Notes under the pieces: model-generated | What the model was told of the DNA's origin: nothing | The model's input: only the letters and a program-made list of their open reading frames with translations | The model's database searches: none | From: Pseudomonas extremaustralis | GTDB lineage: Bacteria; Pseudomonadota; Gammaproteobacteria; Pseudomonadales; Pseudomonadaceae | Direction: 5' to 3' | DNA: 64,000 nucleotides | Assembly (NCBI RefSeq): GCF_900102035.1 | Contig: NZ_LT629689.1 | Span: 496,001 to 560,000, forward strand | In this document: piece by piece, positions 18,956 to 27,459 of the stretch | How positions within the stretch are numbered: position 1 is the first letter of the stretch | Layout of the letters: the number at the start of each line of letters is the position of its first letter | Program-made: the position numbers and the translations under genes

Positions 18956-19206
18956 TTGGCTGTCCGCGAGGCTTGAAGTCCATGTTGAGCCCAGTCATTA
19001 ACGGCTGTGACCGGATAATTGGCCGCATCGGGCAACCTTGATGTCTGGCTCCCATGGGCCGCCGAGGTCATAAGGGAACGTGGCCAAGTGCTGTTGCCTT
19101 TGTCGATGCGTTTGATCAGTGTGCCGAACATCCCGGCTCCCCCAGTGCTATCCATCGCAATATGTTTGAACGCGGGAATCGGCGAAGACTTTACGGAAAT
19201 GCTCAA
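18952..19206 (-). CDS. Doubtful small frame between AraC and CPBP genes
   Basis: 84 codons from a TTG that overlaps the stop of the AraC gene; its own stop overlaps the start of the CPBP gene by 4 bp. This back-to-back overlap would fit translational coupling, but the protein (starting with SISVKSSPIPAFKHIAMDS) has no recognised family, no clear ribosome site and unremarkable composition. It could be a remnant of a longer gene. I keep it only because otherwise ~245 bp would be unexplained. Confidence 0.25.
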   Translation of the reverse strand: MSISVKSSPIPAFKHIAMDSTGGAGMFGTLIKRIDKGNSTWPRSLMTSAAHGSQTSRLPDAANYPVTAVNDWAQHGLQASRTAK

Positions 19207-20021
19207 ATCGCCGCCCGCAATTCACGTGGTGACAGGCCATAGTGTGAGCGAAAGCGCACGGCAAAACGCGAGGCCGAGGCGTAACCGCAGGCGGCGGCAA
19301 TTTCTCCGATCGGGCGAGAAGTTGTTTGCAACCGTAGTAATGCTGTCGACAGTCGAACGCCCTCCAAGATGTTCCTGAAACTATTACCCTCTTTCGCCAG
19401 TTGGCGACGCAATGTCGACTCACCCAGGTTCATGTGTTGTGCAATGCTCGCAACTGTCCAGTCTCTCTCCGGGCTGGCCATTACCAGTTGCTGCACACGT
19501 TCACACAGAGGATCGTTGCGCCCCATCAGCAGAGGACCGATCTGGCCGCCGAGGCACAGGCTCAGAAGAACCGCTTCCCCATAATGTGTGCATAGTGCCT
19601 GCGGGGCGTTCCCATTGATGGCGGCCAACAACTGCTCCCATGCCTGTGTCGTGTGCCTGTCCAGAGGAACGCATAGGTCGGTTTTCAGTACCCCGCGACA
19701 GCTCATGATCTGCTGGCTATAGCGGGTGCTGAAATTACGCAATGTCGACACGGGAAAGGTCACCGCATCGGCGATGTAGTGACCGTGAGGGCCTGGGAAG
19801 TTGGAGATACCAAGCTCGCGCCCGGCCGGCATCAGAATCAGCTGATTAGGCCCTGCGCGCATCTCGCGGTCGTCCCATTGCACCAGTTTTTCCCCCTGTC
19901 GCACTCGACACAAGGTGCTCACGAACACCGGCGTCCTTGGCAATGTCAGGGGGTGTCGCGCCCGTATGACACATGCATCGATGATGTTTTCCCGGTGCTG
20001 TATGCCGTCACAAGGGCGCAT
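19203..20021 (-). CDS. AraC family transcriptional regulator
   Basis: 272 residues. An N-terminal beta-rich sensor (residues ~20-150, e.g. DDREMRAGPNQLILMPAGREL) precedes the double helix-turn-helix: VASIAQHMNLGESTLRRQLA and IGEIAAACGYASASRFAVRF, ending HYGLSPRELR. The domain order is that of AraC activators. It lies 5 bp downstream of the YbhB-like gene and may share a transcript with it. Inducer unknown; start not verified, as no strong ribosome site precedes the ATG at 20021. Confidence 0.88.
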   Translation of the reverse strand: MRPCDGIQHRENIIDACVIRARHPLTLPRTPVFVSTLCRVRQGEKLVQWDDREMRAGPNQLILMPAGRELGISNFPGPHGHYIADAVTFPVSTLRNFSTRYSQQIMSCRGVLKTDLCVPLDRHTTQAWEQLLAAINGNAPQALCTHYGEAVLLSLCLGGQIGPLLMGRNDPLCERVQQLVMASPERDWTVASIAQHMNLGESTLRRQLAKEGNSFRNILEGVRLSTALLRLQTTSRPIGEIAAACGYASASRFAVRFRSHYGLSPRELRAAI

Positions 20022-20026
20022 CGTTC

Positions 20027-20566
20027 TTAACGTCCGTAAGTTGAAGTAATGGTCGCTTTGGCCAAAGCGTTGGCATTGAGCATATAACCTACCAAGGCTC
20101 CACTGGCCTGGTTGTCGAGCGGTAGCTTATCGACTTTCAATGCCCACACGGTGAATTGATAGCGATGGGGTTTATCTCCTACAGGTGGGCAAACTCCGCC
20201 AAATCCTGGCTGACCATAATCGGTTCGCCCTTGTACTGCACCGACAGGCAGGTTCGCCCCCACTCCTCTTGGCAAGTGATTGGTGGAAGCCGGCAGGTTA
20301 AACACCGTCCAATGCCACCAACCGCTACCGGTTGGTGCATCGGGATCGTAAACGGTGATCGCAAAGCTTTTAGTCCCTGCCGGGGCGTTTATCCAGGAAA
20401 GCTCAGGAGAAGTGTTGCCGCCTTCGCAACCGAAGCCCTGGAACACTTCGCGACTGGTCAGCGGGCGATTGTCAGCAATATCCCGGCTGGTGAGCGAGAA
20501 ATCGGCAGCGTATGCAGTGAATGTTACGGCCATGGAAAGTGCTGGCAGGATTAATCTGATTTTCAT
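20027..20566 (-). CDS. YbhB/YbcL family (PEBP-like) periplasmic protein
   Basis: 179 residues. A signal peptide (MKIRLILPALSMAVTFTAYA) precedes the phosphatidylethanolamine-binding fold with GFGCEGGNTSPELSW, VYDPDAPTGSGWWHWTVFNLP and CPPVGDKPHRYQFTVWAL. The DPDAP and GxxxxxW..H motifs line the anion pocket of this family. Homologues are known as Raf-kinase-inhibitor-like proteins; no enzymatic activity is established. Spacing to the AraC gene is 5 bp. Confidence 0.92.
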   Translation of the reverse strand: MKIRLILPALSMAVTFTAYAADFSLTSRDIADNRPLTSREVFQGFGCEGGNTSPELSWINAPAGTKSFAITVYDPDAPTGSGWWHWTVFNLPASTNHLPRGVGANLPVGAVQGRTDYGQPGFGGVCPPVGDKPHRYQFTVWALKVDKLPLDNQASGALVGYMLNANALAKATITSTYGR

Positions 20567-20805
20567 CGCGACTCCATCTGAGTTTTAAAGGGAAACTCGA
20601 GTCTAGGTTGAGCAAAGAGTGGTTACTGTGCCGAAATGCTCGATAACAGTGCCGAAATGCTCTATTGCTCAACCGAACGATTGAATCTGTGGATGGGGCA
20701 TTCTTCACTCTACCGGGAGGTAAAGCGCCGCTACCGCAGCGTACTGGATGCAAGCACCGGGATATGCGCCGGACGATAGGGTCGACTATAGCGACATGCC
20801 TGCGC
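20567..20805. repeat. Spacer with a 14-bp direct repeat and a shared relic
   Basis: The 14-mer GTGCCGAAATGCTC occurs twice, at 20628-20641 and 20649-20662, on helical phase (21-bp spacing), upstream of the YbhB gene. This is compatible with a tandem activator site such as an AraC operator. Further right, CTGTGGATGGGGCA (near 20687) is also found near 18171, with weaker similarity continuing for ~40 bp, suggesting a dispersed relic. Confidence 0.45.
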
Positions 20806-21225
20806 CTAGTCGGACTTGCTCAAGTGCATGTCCGCGTCTGGAAGCTTGGCAATCACCTTGATCTCAAACTGGTACCCATACAGCCACGTAACCCCTACGC
20901 CTGTCAGCGTCGGGTGGGGCGCGTTGCCCCAGAACTCCGGTATCACCTTCCAGATCGTTTCGAACTTGGATTCGGGATCAACGATAAACACCGTCACGTC
21001 AATCACATCGTCAAAGGTGCAACCGGCAGCACCCAGGATCGCATTCAGGTTGTTGAACGCCAGACGGACCTGATCCTCCAGATCGGGTTCGGGCGAGCCG
21101 TCTTCATGGCTGCCGACCTGCCCAGACACAAATAAAAAGCCATTGGACTTGATGGCCGGTGAATAGCGATTGCGCTCGTACAGCGTCTGACGTCCAGGCG
21201 GAAAAACCACATTACGCTGCGTCAT
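20806..21225 (-). CDS. RidA (YjgF/YER057c) family protein
   Basis: 139 residues, the standard length. SGFLFVSGQVG-like core (NGFLFVSGQVGSHEDG), AFNNLNAILGAAGCTFDDVIDVTVFI and VTWLYGYQFEIKVIA are typical. The usual enamine-binding arginine of RidA (in R-PARS/A) is not present at the expected place, since the segment reads VTWLYGYQFEIK. It thus probably belongs to a Rid subgroup other than true RidA. The ATG at 21225 follows GGAGG well. It diverges from a LysR gene at 21363, which probably regulates it. Confidence 0.9.
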   Translation of the reverse strand: MTQRNVVFPPGRQTLYERNRYSPAIKSNGFLFVSGQVGSHEDGSPEPDLEDQVRLAFNNLNAILGAAGCTFDDVIDVTVFIVDPESKFETIWKVIPEFWGNAPHPTLTGVGVTWLYGYQFEIKVIAKLPDADMHLSKSD

Positions 21226-21362
21226 GGATGCCTCCATCAAAGGGTCGAAATTGACCCGCAATTAACGATGGGCAGACTCTAGGGGCTTGTGCCAAGGCGA
21301 TAAACCAGCAACCTTAGCCAGCACTGTTTGTGAAACCCAAACAATCGAGCGCGGAGGCCGTA

Positions 21363-22280
21363 ATGGACCGTTTTGATGCAATGCAGGCATTTGCTCGCGT
21401 GGTGGAAGCCGGCAGCTTCACCAAGGCCGCCGATACCCTGCACATGAGCAAGACCACCGTGACCCAACTGGTGCAGCAGTTGGAAGCGCGCCTGCGGGTC
21501 AAATTGCTTAACCGCACCACGCGCAAAGTCAACGTCACGGCCGACGGTGCGGTGTATTACGAGCGCGTGTTACAGCTGCTGGCCGACATGGACGATGCCG
21601 AGACCAGCCTGTCCAGCGCGGCGACGCTGCCCAGGGGCCGCCTGCGCGTGGATGTGCCAAGCCCGCTGGCCAGCATGATCCTCGTGCCCGCATTGCCTGC
21701 GTTTTATGCCCGGTACCCGGACATCCAGATAGATATGGGCGTCAGCGACCGTATCGTCGACATGATCGATGAGAACGTAGATTGCGTCGTGCGCGGCGGC
21801 GAACTCACCGACCAATCCCTGATGGCGCGCCGGGTAGGCGATCTTCCACTCGGCGTGTTTGCCGCGCCGAGCTACCTGGCACGCGTGGGCACGCCCGTAC
21901 ACCCACAGGACCTGGAAAACTCTCACCATCGTATCGTCGGCTTCCTGTGGGCCCGCACCGGCAAACCCGTGCCCTATGCCATGCGCAAGCATCTGGAAAG
22001 TCTCCAGATCAAAGGCCGCTACGCCTTGGCGGTCGATGACGGCAATGCCTACCTCGCCGCCGGCCTGGCGGGTCTTGGGGTACTGTGGCTGCCCACCTAC
22101 ATGTCGCAAGCCTTTGTGGACCGGGGGGAATTAGTGCCCTTGTTCGAGGACTGGAGCCTCGACCCGATGCCGCTTTACGTAGCCTTTCCGCCAAACCGGC
22201 ATATCAGTCTCAAGTTGCGTGTGTTTATCGAATGGGTGGCTGAGTTGATGGCAGTGCATGCGCCTGTCAGTGGGCGATAG
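21363..22280 (+). CDS. LysR family transcriptional regulator
   Basis: 305 residues. N-terminal winged HTH: AFARVVEAGSFTKAADTLHMSKTTVTQLVQQLEARL (residues ~6-40), as in the CrgA/DsdC-like group. The C-terminal periplasmic-binding-type effector domain follows (LRVDVPSPLASMILVPALPAF, then YLAAGLAGLGVLWLP). The frame opens at 21330, but the ATG at 21363 gives the standard N-terminus. It is divergent from the RidA-like gene. The last 14 bp overlap the end of the convergent FUSC gene. Confidence 0.9.
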   Translation: MDRFDAMQAFARVVEAGSFTKAADTLHMSKTTVTQLVQQLEARLRVKLLNRTTRKVNVTADGAVYYERVLQLLADMDDAETSLSSAATLPRGRLRVDVPSPLASMILVPALPAFYARYPDIQIDMGVSDRIVDMIDENVDCVVRGGELTDQSLMARRVGDLPLGVFAAPSYLARVGTPVHPQDLENSHHRIVGFLWARTGKPVPYAMRKHLESLQIKGRYALAVDDGNAYLAAGLAGLGVLWLPTYMSQAFVDRGELVPLFEDWSLDPMPLYVAFPPNRHISLKLRVFIEWVAELMAVHAPVSGR

Positions 22281-24225
22281 GAGCGGGCTGACCGGCTCGT
22301 GTATCCGCGTTTGTAATGCGTGAGTACGTGTCGAGCAGCCCGGCTAAATCCTCGTAGCAAGCGGCCAGGTCGTGAGCACCCAGCCGCATCAACGATCTCG
22401 ACGTTCGACGTGCCTGAGCCGCGCTGATCGCTGGGTTGAAGGCATACCTTGAAATTCGCCGATCCCCCCGTTGCGCACACTTGGCGATCGCTGAGTCGGG
22501 TTCCAGCTCGCGTGTTTTGCGTTGCACAGTCAGCAACCGGCGACTCAATTGAAGGGACACAGAACCGGCCTGGCCAGCCTGTGGGTGACCAGCGCCCAAA
22601 AGTGCCTGCAAGGCGACCAAACGGTGCTGTTGCCTGGCCTGCCATTTGAGCAGGTCCATGCGTCGCCCGTGACGGAGCAATCGTCGTGTGTCCCTGTGCA
22701 ACGCATTGGTCAAGACGTGTACGTGGCTGGCGGATTTTCCCGGCAGTAGCTGGAAGGCCAACAGGCAGATAGCAAGCGCGACCAGCCAGGCGAACGCTTG
22801 ATTGGCGAAGTCGCTGAAATCGTATTGGGCGGTGCCGCCGGTGCTGACGAGCGTGTTAAAGCCGATCAGGTAGGCAATGCCTTGCAAGGCGTGACGTGGC
22901 CGGGTGGTGGCATGAATCCCGACGCCCCAAAATGCGATCAATACGACCGTCAGCAACCCGAACCCGCTGATGTAGGGCAACACCAGAAACTTGCACGCCG
23001 CGGCCGCCAGTATTCCGTAGAGCGTTCCCGTGAAGAAGCGCGCAATGCCTTGAGCGGGCGCCGCGCTGGTGGCCAGCAAAGTGCAGCAGGGGCCTAACAC
23101 CGCCAATAACGTTGGCCCTTGGTCCCAGGCGCTCAGGTACCAGACCGCAGCGGTTGCAAGCGTGGCCACCAGGGCGCGTAACCCGTTACGCAGCGCATCG
23201 CCGTAATGGCGGTGAAAATCGACGGCGCGGGCCGCTGTTTGGGGCGCGCGCTCAAGGCAGGCAAAGCTCAGCAAGGCGCTGGACAGGTCTGCCAATTGTT
23301 CACTCAAGCGTTGCTGGCTTTTACTGTTTTCATGATCGTGGGCGAAGCTGTGCTGCATCTCCCGGACACGATCAGCCGCCGCAGAAAAACCGGGCTGTGC
23401 GTCGGCCAACTGTTGCAACTGCGCGCCAATTCGATCGAGGGCAGGCAAGCCACCGCGATTGACCGGTGACTCGTCCAGGATCACCGCATGCAAATACGCA
23501 AGCCCTGCCTGCAGGGACGCAAGCCTGGAGCGGACCCGCTGGGACTCACCTCGGCCGATCCCGAGAAGCTCGTCCACCTTACTCACATCGATGGCGAGCG
23601 TGTCTTGCGCTAGCGCCGGTTGCGCGCTGTGTGTCCCCTCAAATCGCAAGGCCAGCAACCGCATGGTGCGGGCAGAGACGTCCTTAAGCGCTTTGTTTAG
23701 TTTGTCCTCGACGGTTTTGCGGCTGAACAGCGTCGCCACAAGACTCAGGCTCAGCACCCCAAGGACCACCGCCGTGCCCCGCGCCACGATATGCTCGAAA
23801 CCTTGCTGCGGGGCAACAATGGCGGGGCCCAGGGCAAGGCAAACGGTGTAGCCCGCGACAACTGCCGCCGTTGCCTGGTAGTGCCGAAGCACGGTCATTG
23901 CGCCGACACAGAGGCCCAGCCACACCCCGACCCCGAGGATGAACAGCAGCATTTTTTGCGCGAACAGGCCGGTCAGGAGCAAGGCGGCGAGCAAACCCAC
24001 CATGGTTCCCAATACCCGATTGAACCCCTTGCCGACCACCGCACCCTGTAGCGGATGGATCAGCAACAACACGGTCGAAGCTCCCGAGAACGGCGCCTCC
24101 AGGTGCAATTGGAACCCCAGCCACAGGGCCAATGTGGCAGCGGCAAGACTGCGCAATACATAACCCGATACGTCGGGCGACCAAGAGCCAGGCAGCGCCC
24201 CCAGCATTCGCAATGCAACGGCCAT
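22267..24225 (-). CDS. FUSC family inner-membrane efflux protein (AaeB-like)
   Basis: 652 residues. Two blocks of about five to six TM helices (residues ~25-170 and ~360-500) alternate with two soluble cytoplasmic segments, as in AaeB/YccS proteins. Near the N-terminus, LRSLAAATLALWLGFQLHLEAPFSGASTV is typical of the family. The start overlaps the stop of the HlyD gene by one base (TGATG). With the HlyD and DUF1656 partners it forms an AaeXAB-type pump, in Escherichia coli exporting aromatic carboxylic acids; the substrate here is inferred only. Confidence 0.9.
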   Translation of the reverse strand: MAVALRMLGALPGSWSPDVSGYVLRSLAAATLALWLGFQLHLEAPFSGASTVLLLIHPLQGAVVGKGFNRVLGTMVGLLAALLLTGLFAQKMLLFILGVGVWLGLCVGAMTVLRHYQATAAVVAGYTVCLALGPAIVAPQQGFEHIVARGTAVVLGVLSLSLVATLFSRKTVEDKLNKALKDVSARTMRLLALRFEGTHSAQPALAQDTLAIDVSKVDELLGIGRGESQRVRSRLASLQAGLAYLHAVILDESPVNRGGLPALDRIGAQLQQLADAQPGFSAAADRVREMQHSFAHDHENSKSQQRLSEQLADLSSALLSFACLERAPQTAARAVDFHRHYGDALRNGLRALVATLATAAVWYLSAWDQGPTLLAVLGPCCTLLATSAAPAQGIARFFTGTLYGILAAAACKFLVLPYISGFGLLTVVLIAFWGVGIHATTRPRHALQGIAYLIGFNTLVSTGGTAQYDFSDFANQAFAWLVALAICLLAFQLLPGKSASHVHVLTNALHRDTRRLLRHGRRMDLLKWQARQQHRLVALQALLGAGHPQAGQAGSVSLQLSRRLLTVQRKTRELEPDSAIAKCAQRGDRRISRYAFNPAISAAQARRTSRSLMRLGAHDLAACYEDLAGLLDTYSRITNADTRAGQPAPIAH

Positions 24226-25133
24226 CACATGAACTCCTGGAGCCACTGCGTCAGCCGCCAGCGGGTTGCAGCTTCCGCCTCGACGACCTCGATACTCGCG
24301 GTCATCCCCGCCGCCAGTTCAACGCCTGCCGGCACCTTGTCCAACTCAATCCGAACCGGCACACGCTGGGCCAGGCGTATCCAGCTGAACGTTGGCGCCA
24401 CTTGAGGCAAGCCACTGTTACTGCGCAGCTCATTACCATCGGCAATACCTCTGCCGATGCTCGCCACATGCCCTTCGAGCAGCGGTGAAAAGCCCATCAG
24501 CTTGATGGACGCCGTAGCCCCCACTCGAACACCGGGCAGCTTGGTCTCTTCAAAGTAACCGGTGACCCAGAAGCTATGGCTATCGACCACAAAAATATTG
24601 GTATCGCCCGCCGCAGCGTAGTCACCGGGCTGAAGCCGCAGTTGGGTCACATACCCGTCGACCGGCGAACGAACGGTCGTGCGCTCCAGATCCAACTGCG
24701 AGTGGGCCAACTGGCTCTGGGCCGCGTCCAGACGCGCCCTGGCCACCATCAGGTCGCGGGCCGCGTTGTCGGTTTCCTCCCGCGCAATGGCATCGCCGAG
24801 TTGCTTGCGGCGGTTGAGCTGTGAGCTGCGTTGCTCGAAGACACTACGCGCCTCGGCAAGCTCGGCCGTTCGCTGTCGCTGGGCCAGCAGATAGGCGCGC
24901 CGGTCGATCTGATACAGCAACGCGCCCTTGGCGACCCACTGGTTGTCCCCAACGAGCAGTCGTTCAACCTGGCCGGACACCTCAGGTGCAATACGGATGA
25001 CTTGCGCGCTGACACGCCCGTCCCGCGTCCAGGGGGCCAGCTCATAGGCGCGCCACAACTGCGTACAGAGCAGCAGCGCCGTCAAGCCGAGCACAACGGT
25101 TACGAGGGTCTTGAGGATGTGTTTGATCGTCAT
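24225..25133 (-). CDS. HlyD family secretion/membrane fusion protein (AaeA-like)
   Basis: 302 residues. One N-terminal TM helix (VTVVLGLTALLLCTQLW) anchors the periplasmic adaptor. A lipoyl-like half (APEVSGQVERLLVGDNQWVAKG) and its partner (TVRSPVDGYVTQLRLQPGDYAAAGD) flank an alpha-helical hairpin (~80-150) and a beta-barrel (FVVDSHSFWVTGYFEE). It bridges the FUSC pump to an outer-membrane channel. No outer-membrane gene is in this operon. Lies 10 bp downstream of the DUF1656 gene. Confidence 0.94.
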   Translation of the reverse strand: MTIKHILKTLVTVVLGLTALLLCTQLWRAYELAPWTRDGRVSAQVIRIAPEVSGQVERLLVGDNQWVAKGALLYQIDRRAYLLAQRQRTAELAEARSVFEQRSSQLNRRKQLGDAIAREETDNAARDLMVARARLDAAQSQLAHSQLDLERTTVRSPVDGYVTQLRLQPGDYAAAGDTNIFVVDSHSFWVTGYFEETKLPGVRVGATASIKLMGFSPLLEGHVASIGRGIADGNELRSNSGLPQVAPTFSWIRLAQRVPVRIELDKVPAGVELAAGMTASIEVVEAEAATRWRLTQWLQEFM

Positions 25134-25143
25134 CGCGCCCTCC

Positions 25144-25331
25144 TTAAAACTTCAGGACGAGGATCGAGAGAACGATCAACGACACAAAGAAACGCGCCAT
25201 GCTCGGGTGCCAAGTCCAGTCCAGCCAGCGCCGTATGATCCGCTCCAGCAGCGCGTAAACCAGAGCGGTGATACCCAGGTAGAGCAAGAAGGGGGGATGT
25301 AGAGATGGGCAATCGTGATTTCGCTCAGCAT
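25144..25331 (-). pseudogene. DUF1656 (AaeX-like) gene with one-base frameshift
   Basis: Starting at ATG 25329-25331 the frame reads MLSEITIAHLYIPP. It must then shift by one base to continue as FLLYLGITALVYALLERIIRR and run to the stop at 25144. Together these give a normal 62-residue DUF1656 protein with two hydrophobic helices. The break is at a run of six C (minus strand; 25291-25296), where seven would restore the frame. The total length of 188 nt is one short of a multiple of three. It may be a sequencing error, a recent mutation or a phase-variable tract. It is the first gene of the HlyD-FUSC operon. Confidence 0.8.
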
Positions 25332-25449
25332 CGGTTGAATCTCGCAGTCGGCAATGGCCTTGATGACGATGGTAGGGGCTGCAAGCTTTTGCCGATATTG
25401 AGTATGCTGCCAAGATATAATCAAATTCGGACAATTGAGGTTGGGCGGC

Positions 25450-26244
25450 ATGGACGAGACAAATCTCTATGCGGTTGATCAATTCGAACTGGACAGTTTC
25501 GACCAACCCGCAGTGGCGTTGATGCTGGGGAGCCAGCGAAACGACACTGAATTCCCTGTCCACACGCACCGCAAAGGTCAACTGGTAGTGGCTTATCACG
25601 GCGGCATCGTCTGCACCGTAGAGGATGGCGTGTGGATGGTGCCATCGGGATTCGGCGTGTGGATTCCGGGCGGTATTGCCCACAGCAACCGGGTTACCGC
25701 CAACGGCAAGATCGGCTATCTGTTTATAGAGCCCGGTGCGGCTGCGTTACCGCACAAATGCTGCACGCTGGTGCTTTCACCGCTGGTCCTGGAGTTGATC
25801 CTGCACCTGAGCACCCAAGCCCAGGACTATCCGCCGGCGTCTGCCAATGCGCGCTTGGCGAGCGTGCTCCTCGAACAATTGGAACTGGCCCCCTCGGAAC
25901 AGTTATACCTGCCGCTTCCCGCCACACCGCAGTTGCGTTTCATCGCGCGAGGCCTGGCCCAAGACCCGTCAAATCGTTGCACCATGGCCCAGTGGGCACG
26001 CCAGGTCGCCATGAGCGAGCGGTCCCTGGCACGCCTGGTCAAAAGCGAAACCGGGCTGACATTCGGCCAATGGCGCAAGCAATGGCAAATCATCGTGGCA
26101 TTGCAGAGCCTGGCCGAGGGCGAATCCGTGCAACGAACCGCCGAAGCACTCGGGTACGAGTCGGTCAGTTCGTTCATCAGTATGTTTCGCAAGACACTGG
26201 GCTCATCGCCGGCGCGATATATCCGTAGTACTGCTACTCGTTAG
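25450..26244 (+). CDS. AraC family regulator with N-terminal cupin
   Basis: 264 residues. The cupin arm carries FPVHTHRKGQLVVAYHGGIVC and FGVWIPGGIAHSN, an effector pocket with histidines. The C-terminal AraC domain has AQWARQVAMSERSLARLVKSETG and VQRTAEALGYESVSSFISMFRKTLGSSPARYI. It begins at ATG 25450, divergent from the DUF1656-HlyD-FUSC operon starting at 25331. The 118-bp shared region suggests that it controls the pump, unlike E. coli, where AaeR is LysR-type. Start upstream at 25435 is possible but adds only five residues. Confidence 0.9.
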   Translation: MDETNLYAVDQFELDSFDQPAVALMLGSQRNDTEFPVHTHRKGQLVVAYHGGIVCTVEDGVWMVPSGFGVWIPGGIAHSNRVTANGKIGYLFIEPGAAALPHKCCTLVLSPLVLELILHLSTQAQDYPPASANARLASVLLEQLELAPSEQLYLPLPATPQLRFIARGLAQDPSNRCTMAQWARQVAMSERSLARLVKSETGLTFGQWRKQWQIIVALQSLAEGESVQRTAEALGYESVSSFISMFRKTLGSSPARYIRSTATR

Positions 26245-26302
26245 TCGGGGGATTCTCCGGCCAGGGTCGGCTTGCATGAATGGGCATGATCCTTAGGCGT
26301 CT

Positions 26303-26374
26303 CTCAAAGATGTGCTGACGCAGCGAGCGAGCAAGATCGACCAACTGCTGCCACAACATTGGGTCTTGGTCTGA
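26303..26374 (+). pseudogene. C-terminal fragment of an IS66-type transposase
   Basis: A 23-codon in-frame fragment ending in TGA translates to LKDVLTQRASKIDQLLPQHW plus three residues. This matches the characteristic C-terminal motif of IS66-family TnpC proteins (LKDVLTRLP...IDQLLPHxW), with about four residues missing after LKDVLT. A stop lies three codons upstream in the same frame, and no other IS66 part is found nearby. It is an old, deleted insertion, supporting past insertion activity between the AraC and DUF3224 genes. Confidence 0.65.
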
Positions 26375-26443
26375 CGTTCTCAACGTGAGGGGGCTCTTGC
26401 ATTAGAATGACCGCCCAACTCATATGGAACAGGACTGATCCGA

Positions 26444-26851
26444 ATGGAAGCGCGAGCCACTTTTTCCTCCAAGAATTTCAAACCGACTGGCCTGACTCCC
26501 ACGCCCGAAATTACAACAGGCTTACCAGTGTCGATCAGCACCATGGAAAAGTCCTATACAGGAGCTATCGATGGTATTTCTTCAACAGCCTTTACTGCGG
26601 CGTTCGACCAAGCGTCAAGAACGGGCAGCTACATTGCGATGGAGAGCTTCAAGGGTTCGGTGAATGGGGTAGAGGGTTCCTTTAACTTCATTCATTCCGC
26701 CTCCACGACCGGAGTTGATCGTGCAGATGAGTTTTTCTGCATAGTTGGAGGCAGTGGTACGGATGGTTTGAAAGGGATATCAGGGTCAGGAGGGATCACA
26801 ATTGACGTCGATGGAACGCACCATATTTGGTTGAATTACCATCTTGCATAA
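26444..26851 (+). CDS. DUF3224 domain protein
   Basis: 135 residues, close to the normal family length. The C-terminal pattern GTDGLKGISGSGGITIDVDGTHHIWLNYHL is typical of DUF3224, an allene-oxide-cyclase-like barrel of unknown function. A central GxxxSF repeat (SFKGSVNGVEGSFNFIHS) supports it. The ATG follows GACTGATCCGA, a weak ribosome site. It follows the IS66 relic, with no operon partner. Base composition is lower in GC than the flanking core genes. Confidence 0.82.
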   Translation: MEARATFSSKNFKPTGLTPTPEITTGLPVSISTMEKSYTGAIDGISSTAFTAAFDQASRTGSYIAMESFKGSVNGVEGSFNFIHSASTTGVDRADEFFCIVGGSGTDGLKGISGSGGITIDVDGTHHIWLNYHLA

Positions 26852-26870
26852 TTTAATCAGCCATAGAGGG

Positions 26871-26897
26871 CACCGCCCCTGACGCATCAGGGAGGTG
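26871..26897 (+). terminator. Hairpin after the DUF3224 gene
   Basis: CACC-GCCCCTGA, loop CGCA, TCAGGG-A-GGTG form an imperfect stem just after the DUF3224 stop. No long T-run follows, so rho-independent termination is only possible. Confidence 0.4.
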
Positions 26898-27012
26898 TCT
26901 TCGCTAGGTGCTTACCGAGGCTTTGCCGGACGCTTGTACAGGATCGTCCAGGACCGGACGTTTTGAGTGCAGAAATAAGCCAATCCCTTTATTCCCGTCA
27001 CGGACGACTACC

Positions 27013-27459
27013 ATGCAGATATGCAAACTGACCCACGATGACTTGCCCCGCGTTAGTGCCCTGTGCCTGGATGCGTTCATGCTGGCGGTTGCCCCCTCGC
27101 TGTCTGCGCAGGGTGTGGAAACCTTCGCCAAGGTGGCAGCGGCGCAGGCGTTTGCCGAGCGTATGGAGGGCGACAACCTGATGCTGGTCTGTGTCGCGGA
27201 TGCGACGATAACGGGCCTGATCGAGTTCAAGGAAGGGCGCCACGTGGCGATGCTGTTCGTCGCGCCGGGCTGGCAGCGTCGGGGCATCGGCATGCGCCTG
27301 ATGAATGCAGCGCTGGAGCAGGCCAGGGATGAGACGGTAACGGTCAGGGCATCGTTGTCTTCGGTGCCATTCTACGAAAGCTACGGATTCGTCCTGGCCG
27401 GGGAAATAGGCGAGTTCGCCGGGCTGGTCTATCAACCGATGGAGAAGCGGCTGTCTTGA
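27013..27459 (+). CDS. GNAT family N-acetyltransferase
   Basis: 148 residues, a minimal GNAT fold. The acetyl-CoA pyrophosphate loop is VAPGWQRRGIGMRLMNAALEQA, followed by LSSVPFYESYGFVLAGE, the typical final strand and helix. Small enzymes of this kind acetylate amines or thiols; the substrate is unknown. The ATG at 27013 is chosen as the fold starts immediately; 35 extra upstream codons look non-coding. Confidence 0.9.
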   Translation: MQICKLTHDDLPRVSALCLDAFMLAVAPSLSAQGVETFAKVAAAQAFAERMEGDNLMLVCVADATITGLIEFKEGRHVAMLFVAPGWQRRGIGMRLMNAALEQARDETVTVRASLSSVPFYESYGFVLAGEIGEFAGLVYQPMEKRLS

